Shown: positions 57,608-64,000 of the stretch, piece by piece
Layout of the letters: the number at the start of each line of letters is the position of its first letter
Position numbering within the stretch: position 1 is the first letter of the stretch
Origin: Neospora caninum Liverpool
Lineage: Eukaryota > Apicomplexa > Conoidasida > Eucoccidiorida > Sarcocystidae
NCBI RefSeq assembly: GCF_000208865.1
Contig: NC_018390.1
Coordinates: 2,870,270 to 2,934,269 of the forward strand
Length of the DNA stretch: 64,000 nt
Direction of reading: 5' to 3'
Translations under genes and position numbers: made by a program
The notes under the pieces: model-generated
The model's input: only the letters and a program-made list of their open reading frames with translations
Databases searched by the model: none
What the model was told of the DNA's origin: nothing

Positions 57608-59211
57608 CATGCGTATGTGTGAAGGAGTGCATGTGTGTACTTCTGCGTGAATACGTATACACACCGGTGTATCAGTAAATATGCACATATAGCTCTGTGC
57701 TTGGATGTGCTTACGTGTCGGCGTCTCCAGCGCTGTCGGAGAGCGACGGCGACGGCTCGTTTCGCTTCAGCCTGGCCGATGATGTATTTGTTGAGGTACT
57801 CGACCATTTCCTGGGGACAGAGGGCCTTGGCAGCGGCATCCAGAGAGGCAGTCTGTGCGGCTGCACTCGAAGCCCGCGCCGAAGAGGGGCGAGGCGGTGG
57901 GGCTGCGAAGGAACCAGGAGGCGCAGAAGACGCGTAGAACCGCGGGGACGAGGCAGAAGCAGGAACAAACGACGGCAACGAAGAGGCGAAAGAAGGCGTG
58001 GGGACGGAGCAAGAAAAGGGGTAAGCAGAGAGAAGACGCGAACGGCCTCTCTCCATTGAAGGAGATGGCGAGGCGGCGTCTCGAGCCAAAAGCGCGTTTT
58101 GAAACGGGCGGGAAGGCGGAAGGAAGAAAGGAGAGGAGGCGCGAGGCTTCAGAAAAGACGCAGCCGAAACCGACAGTGGCTGCGGATGTGAACTGGCGTC
58201 AATGTGGAAAGACGGAGAGACAGATCGGGTCTCCGTCGCTGTTACATCTTCAGCCGAGCCCAGCAGTCCACCGCGCAACGAAGTTCTCACGGTCGGTTCG
58301 ACGGCGCACGAGAAACTCTCCTTGCCAGAAAACGCACGGAGGCGGCTACCCGATTTTCTCGCCTCACGTGAAGGAGAACGCGTGGAAGAAGAAAAGAAAG
58401 AAAAGGAAGGAGAGGACGAAGGGGGGAACCCGCACGGCCGACTCGTGTGTGACGGCTCGGATGAGGGGGAAGTGCAGGGTTGCCGCTGTCGAGGGAGAGA
58501 CGAAGAAGAGAGCGCAACGCCGGTCGATTGGGGGAAAAGTGATGACTCACGGCCTGTCCCTCCTCGCCGCGCTCGTCTAGTGTTCCCCTGTTGCTCGGAC
58601 ACATCGTGGGCGCCAGCTGAAGAAAACAAAGTGTGATCTTTGGCGACGATGCGGATGCTTGGCTGAGCGTTTCCGCGTCTCAGAAGCGCCACGCGCTTTC
58701 CCTGTCCCTGCGGCAGAGAAACACCGCAGCGGCGTTGGGCACGGTTGGAGCTGGAAGGCGGAGGAAGGGCGGAACAAAGAGAAGAGAGCGGCAAAGCGCC
58801 GGAAGGTTGTGCGCTGTACCGGAAGTCATTGGCTGACGAGGGTTTTGGCGGGATCCTCACAGAGCGCGGAACAGACGAGGCGCACGCAGAGGCGGGAACG
58901 GACGTGGAGAGACGGGAGCTGCCAAGGGACGCTCTTGTTTTCTTCCCAGAAGAGACATCTCCTCGTGATGACAGCGACGGCAGAGACGGCAGGGAGGGGA
59001 ACGGTCCACGGGAAAAGGACTCCACACACAAGCTCGGGGTGCGCCGTCGATCCTCGTCTCCTGGTCCGATGCGCCCCAGAGCGCGGGAAGAGGCAAGCGA
59101 GGAAGGTCTCCAGCAAAGGAACGGTTGCCTTTCTCGAGGAAGACTTGCCAGAGCAGACAGAGGCAGGAAGCCCCCTTTCGCGGGGCGGCATGCAGAGACG
59201 AGGCGCCGCAT
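50957..59211 (-). CDS. hslU: HslU (ClpY), ATPase of the mitochondrial HslUV protease
   Basis: Fourteen exons in continuous phase, 912 aa: 59211-57715, 57017-56892, 56107-56046, 55663-55546, 55193-55052, 54636-54571, 54043-53949, 53817-53734, 53415-53280, 52952-52806, 52610-52545, 52232-52166, 51492-51442, 51038-50957. The HslU core begins near residue 455 ([20 protein letters not shown]). Walker A is GPTGVGKT at 518-525, Walker [12 protein letters not shown] at 717-727, the arginine-finger segment ELQGRLPIR starts at 789 and sensor 2 ENIGARRLH at 856. The C-terminus ends RFVL, like the RFIL tail with which bacterial HslU activates HslV. The pore motif is GFHG (551-554), not GYVG. The first 450 residues are a basic, Ser-rich extension whose start ([10 protein letters not shown]) suits a mitochondrial presequence. 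HslU unfolds substrates for the HslV peptidase. Confidence 0.92.
51194..51224. repeat. (TA)n tract in an HslU intron
   Basis: About fifteen TA units in the last HslU intron, between exons 13 and 14. Confidence 0.9.
57572..57605. repeat. (TA)n tract in HslU intron 1
   Basis: About seventeen TA units, the longest such tract in the window, about 110 bases inside HslU intron 1. The minus-strand frame reads through it as alternating Ile/Tyr, which is an artefact. Confidence 0.9.
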
Positions 59212-60582
59212 TTCTTTTCCGGAAAGAATCCAGAAGCGCTTTCAGTTCACTTCGGGAACCGCCCCGCACTTCTCGTTTGATCCGCCGTTTGCTGACAGAA
59301 ACGAGGGAACGGTTCTCTCGCTGCGCATTCGTCTGCGACAAGACGCGCACCGAGTCGACCAGGCTCTGGGCAACAAACGAGCGAAAGGGCGGCAGAGACC
59401 GAGAGCGCACAGGGAGGACTAGAAGGCGTTGCGTCGACAGGCAGTTGAGGGATTGATCGACGCGGACACCGCAGAAGTAGTTTCAACGCCTACAAGGCAG
59501 TCGGGTGGTTCTCACTTGCCCTTACTCACGTAAGGCGCGCTTGTCGGGGGTTGTTGACTGCGGAAACTGAGTCTTGTCACACCCTCTGCAGTCGTCGCCA
59601 TGGCCACATGCGGAGGAAATAGATGAGACTGCACTTTCGAGAGGCGAAAGGCGCGCTGCTAGTTGAAGCGGGCATGTACAGGGAGAAGCGAGTGACTGAG
59701 GAAGCGGGCAGAAGTTTCGACAATCGAGGCCACCGCAGATACCCGGAAGAACGGTACACGCGGTGCGGCTACACCCAACGAACCGCGCGACGGAGGGGAG
59801 CCCCCGTGCGGGAGATGCGCGCGTCGGGTGAGGAAGAGGGAGAACGTTTTCCGGACAGTCTCCGCGGCCTCTTTTCTTCTCTTGTGCGTCCGCTCTTCTG
59901 TCGATCCGTCTGCTGCTGCCTCCTTGTCCCCTATCTGGCTATGCGGGGAAGAGGACCGCAGAAGCGCGCGCCCAGATAAGCACACTGAGGGGAGTCCAGG
60001 CCGAGGCCCATTCACGAAGCAAGGGATCAACGGAGGGGAGGAAAGGAGTGATGGAACGAAGGGGAAAAGACCAGAAAAAAAGAAGGGAACTCGTGAAGGT
60101 GGAAAGGCGAGCTTCGCAAAGACAGTGTTCCGCGGGATATCGGCGTCAACCCCGGCTGGAGCTTTTCGAGTCCCTGGCCATGCCGGGCACGCGAACCTAG
60201 ATAACCGGCCGGGGTTTGGATTCACATGTGCCACATCTTCCGTTTTCCGCGGCGAGAGAAAGCTGTCTTGCTCTAGACTGCGCTCGCTGGCCGTCGCCGC
60301 TCACCGGCGCGCCGCGCCGATCGGTCAACCGAGAAACGGACGGCGCCGCGCAGCGCAGTTTCCACAGATGTGTTCCGGCAGGACAGAAAACAGAAGTTTT
60401 CCGGTTGCAGAAGACGCGTTTCAGCTTGGTGAGGACGACGAGGCACAGGCAACCGTTCTTGTGTCTCTAGGGTTCCCGCACTCATTTGCAAGAGTCGGCG
60501 GCGCGCCGTGCGTCTGGGAAAAGACACGGAACGGAAAAACATGAAAGATGAGACGCAGACGGAGCACCCCGGAGCGGCGCGT
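59212..60582. promoter_or_regulatory. Upstream region of HslU
   Basis: About 1.4 kb between the HslU ATG and the stop of the next minus-strand gene. Long GC-rich frames exist on both strands (for example 59828-60544 plus and 59659-60234 minus), but both start at GTG and show no family resemblance. It probably holds the HslU promoter and leader and the neighbour's 3' UTR. Confidence 0.4.
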
Positions 60583-61545
60583 TCACACCGTGTCCTTGGA
60601 ATCGCTGGATATTCGACTTCTTCCGGCCAAAAATCGTGACTTGTTCCTCCGAAACTGCGTCACCTCTTGGTGCGCGTGTGCCAAGAGCACCGCTGTCGCG
60701 TGCTGGCCACGGTGATCTTTTCTCATTCGCGATAGGTCCTCTCCGTTCGCCAAGCACTTTTGCGTCATTTGCGCGTCAGCGAAATACACGAGGCGACTCG
60801 ATTCGCTTTCTTTTTCACGCGGACGCATGTTGGCGCACGTTTTTTTTCTTAGGCGTTTTACACACTGGATTTCAGACACGTGTGTGTACACCCGTTCGCA
60901 TGCGTTCCGTTCAACTCGCGCTGGCACGCAGAGAAAAGTTGCCCATCCGGCTCGGAACCACAAGAAGGCAAAAAGCCGTGCGTACTTGAACGCAAACACT
61001 TCAAAACCACTCTCGAAAGCAAGCGGAAGGTTCTGCGCAACTCAAGACCACGTTTCGCTCCTCATTCCTGTTCTTTACGTTAGGCACTTTGCACTAGAAA
61101 GGCGCTTTGGCGTCTCCGGGTTCGACGGGTTTGAACTCTCCATTCGCGGCAGCTGTTAAGAACGGATTCGGGCGCCCGACCAAAAAAGCGGGCTGTGCAG
61201 AGGCTCTGACTGCGCAGAAACAGAGACGCGTCTTTCGTGGCGAGTAAAAAAGACGACGGAGGAAGCACACACGTCCAAGAAGGGATCACCACGCACAACC
61301 CAGACACGCACCTTGGTTTAGACTCACCCTGAGACTTGCTCCAGCGGAGCGAAGGGGGGCCGTACGGTCGAGCATCTGCTAGACCGGGCTGCTGGCAACC
61401 TACACACGTGCGGAAGAACCGAAAAGCACACAAGCCGGAACTGCTGCGACGAGTTGAGTGGTGGTCCAGTTGACGCTTTGCCGTGACGGCTTTGAACGCC
61501 AGATGCTCCGTCTCGGCGGCTCCAAGTGACGATCCTTGCAGAGCC
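60583..61545 (-). CDS. Unrecognised gene, last two exons
   Basis: The terminal exon 60920-60583 follows a strong acceptor (pyrimidine tract, GTGCCAG) and reads 112 codons to TGA. It includes SSRLVYFADAQMTQKCLANG and AVLLAHAHQEVTQFRRNKS. The exon before it ends at a consensus GGTGAGTC donor at 61328 in the matching phase 1. It reads back through LADARPYGPPSLRWSKSQ and ETEHLAFKAVTAKRQLDHHS to about 61545, where the acceptor is uncertain. I do not recognise the family. The gene continues upstream on the minus strand and probably off the window. Confidence 0.4.
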
Positions 61546-62157
61546 ACGGAAAAGATCTCTTCACTCGATTCTTTCTTCTAGATCCACGCTTCGAAACCTC
61601 CAGCACGCGTATTCTCCACTCTTTAACAGGACTGACAAGTGTACAACCGGTTGGTGCCGGCTTTCTCGGCAATCCGTCCCAAAAGAGTCACGTCACTCGA
61701 GTCCGGCCGTCACGGCACGTGACTCCCCTTCCTTTCTAGAAAACTGCATGTTCCACACAGACTGCGAGCGTCTCATGCACGTTGCGTATCTGACGCGAGC
61801 GGGTCCCCGGTTGATTCGCCAGGGCAGCTCTGCGATCGGAAGGGAAGCCGCAAGAGTGGTAAGGTGTTCTGACATGCTCCGCACGTCTAGTAAGAGAGAG
61901 GCGGGCGTTGTCGATGTGCGGTTCCCCAGCACGAATAGAGTAAAAACTGCCTCGCTTCGCTTTGGACAAGCACGACGCAGGCGCACGCAAACGCGGCTCT
62001 GGTTCCGCGAGAGCAGCTTACGAAAAAAAGACTCACACAAGTGAAGTCTTTGTTGCGTTGGGTAGAATTCTTCATATCCCACACAGGAACGTACGGCACT
62101 TAATAACTCTTTTCTGCATCCCCAGTGGTTTTTATGCGGCCACCAGAATCGCGCGTC

Positions 62158-63840
62158 GAACTCAGACCCGCAGGAGGGGGGGAGGTGGTAGATGCGAGTC
62201 CAGTTGCTTCGAGCTCCCCTCTGGAAAACACCAACCGCGCCCTGTGCATGTACGGTTTGCTCTTCGCGGGCATTCTTGTCCTGAGGCTCTCCGATCAAGT
62301 CGAGCCACACTTCGCGTCCTCCGCCGACCCTGACTGTCACCCCGTCACCTTGTGATTCGCTCCCACCCTTTACACACACATCATTTGGATACGCAGCTAT
62401 CGACAGAAAGATCAAGTAATATATATATATATATATATACAGTTGCGTGCCTATGCATAGCTTTAAACACTAGAGCTGTAGAAAGTTGCGAAATGGCTCT
62501 TTTTTTCGCATGCGCGAAGGCCGTTGGATCTCCCCAGCTGCGTGTTCTGCCTGTGTTGTGAGACTCTGGGGTTTACGGTTTCCCTCACGCTGTCCTGTCC
62601 TTCTCGGGGTGGTCTTCAACACTGACTTTTCTTCGAAGTGGCGCGGCGAGCGGCAGAACACCCCCACTGCCTTCTTCTCCCAGTCCTACTCCTCTCTTGG
62701 GAAAGTGTTTTGAGGTGCGGACCCGACGCAGGGTTCTTGTGCAACTGAAGCTGTGAAAGAACTATGTTCGTGAGAGAATCAAGGAAACCCACAGAAAACC
62801 CGCGGAAAACCGTGAGATTTACAAAGTTTTCCCTCGAACATCGCCGTCCCCGAAACAAAACCGACTCCTCTTCCAATGGCAGCTCCACACATACCTACAT
62901 GCATATCCATACATGCCTCGATGCACGTTTATGTGCATAGCTGTAGATGTAACAGAACGGAAAACAGGGAAGCGAACACCGCAGAGTACGTTTGCGAGAG
63001 ACACACATCACGATGTGTGAACTCCGCCTCCCAAACGGTCGTGTACGAACTGCCCTACAGTGGGCTGCACTGGGGCTGCAACATGCGGGTCAGGAGCAGG
63101 CTCTCTCTGGCTGTCCTTCACCATCCCCTTTTGTTTGGACAGAGGCCCCAGCATGCGCAGGGTCGCCTCAGACAGCCCGAGACTCTTGAAGAGCCGCGTG
63201 CCCGGGGAGTGATTTGAAGAGTGTCTCTTCTTCCTCGCCGCACTGGGCACCTCGCCGTGGACTTCTCTGCACGGAGGCGAAGGCACGGCGCGTTCCTCCG
63301 AGGGAAGCGCGTCGGGAGAACAGGCTTCGAAGGACGAGGCAGGACGCCCCTGCGCGGCATTTACACCCAACGTGCAAGGCTGGAGAACCCGCGAATTGTG
63401 AGGCGCGCCGTGCGCGAGGCGCGCGTCTTTCTCCCCGAAGAGCGACAAAGAGAGACCTTCCGGACTGGAGGCCGGGACGAGAGAGAGACGGGAGGCACTG
63501 CCCTCTTCCGCAGAGGAAGAGACGGAATTCAGGAAAGAAGCCGGCGCTGCGCACCTTTCTGCGCTCCCCAGAGATCGCTCCGGTTTGCCAGGAAGGCCAT
63601 GCATTTCTGGCGGAGCGAGACTCGCGAAAGGGGCGACCGCGCGAGACGAAGGCGCAAGGAGGAGTGCGGCGGACGTGTGGAAGCCGGGCAAGGCAGTTCG
63701 GAGATCTTCAATTCTGAGGAAAGAACGGAGACGGAGAGGCAGAGCAGTCAGACCACAACGAGACGGCCCTGGACAAAACACGCGCGCACCTTGTCTCCCG
63801 CCACGAACCCTTTCTTCGACCAAAACTGGATTTTTTCAGA
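62158..63840 (-). CDS. Coding-like segments of the same or a neighbouring gene
   Basis: Minus-strand segments with splice-like borders. One lies near 62367-62158 (REVWLDLIGEPQDKN, FQRGARSNWTRIYHLPP). One follows a strong acceptor near 62747 (RTLRRVRTSKHFPKRGVGLG). A long Ser/Pro-rich exon spans 63713-63047 (IEDLRTALPGFHTSAALLLA to VQPTVGQF). A 36-base exon ends at a donor at 63790 (FWSKKGFVAGDK). Their phases do not all chain, so at least one boundary is wrong. No family was recognised. The plus strand at 62125-62355 also has an open frame, so even the strand of that segment is not certain. Confidence 0.3.
62419..62439. repeat. (TA)n microsatellite
   Basis: About ten TA units between two minus-strand coding-like segments, most likely intronic. 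Confidence 0.85.
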
Positions 63841-64000
63841 AACTCAGATCTCTCGTCTCAGCCTTCGAAAGAAACGAAGGACCGCTGCGCACACGCGTGC
63901 AGTGACGAGAGGCGAAGGAAAATGGGGCGCTAATCCTCAAGCAACGGCCCAGAGAAGCAGAACTGCGCATGCACCGCTGGATCGTCTCCACGGACCCGCG

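Overview
The window looks like nuclear DNA of a coccidian apicomplexan of the Toxoplasma/Neospora/Hammondia group. The signs are GC-rich coding sequence cut into many short GT-AG exons, pyrimidine-rich 5' leaders, frequent (TA)n tracts in introns and spacers, an apicomplexan AP2 regulator with long low-complexity stretches, and a selenoprotein T mRNA with a GGGA-type SECIS, a form described from Toxoplasma and Neospora. The species assignment is inference; no search was run.

Layout. 0.76-7.9 kb (+): single-exon AP2-domain DNA-binding protein, 2386 aa. 11.75-22.2 kb (-): VPS18 (HOPS/CORVET), rebuilt here as 18 exons in continuous frame. 23.28-24.09 kb (+): selenoprotein T, with an in-frame UGA in a CxxU motif and a SECIS about 400 bases after the stop. 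26.2-31.55 kb (-): a MATH-BTB-BACK (SPOP-like) protein in nine exons. 32.2-36.9 kb (-): an unrecognised multi-exon gene of which only the last five exons are well modelled. 37.06-38.2 kb (+): ubiquitin-ribosomal protein eL40 fusion with one intron. 40.4-43.3 kb (-): biotin-protein ligase. 45.6-46.9 kb (+): AP-1 mu adaptin, intronless. 50.96-59.2 kb (-): mitochondrial HslU (ClpY) in 14 exons. 60.6-64 kb (-): pieces of an unrecognised multi-exon gene running off the right edge.

The genes are mostly housekeeping. VPS18 and AP-1 mu both act in Golgi-endosome traffic, which in these parasites feeds the secretory organelles. The biotin ligase probably serves the apicoplast acetyl-CoA carboxylase, HslU the mitochondrial HslUV protease, SelT the ER redox system, and the MATH-BTB protein cullin-3-type ubiquitylation. 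VPS18/SelT, biotin ligase/AP-1 mu and probably the unknown gene/ubiquitin-eL40 are head-to-head pairs. SelT/MATH-BTB and eL40/biotin ligase converge. No rRNA, tRNA, CRISPR array or transposon was recognised.

Many gene models here have exons too short or lacking an ATG, so they do not appear as ordinary ORFs. They were assembled by reading splice sites and checking that the phase carried through every junction.
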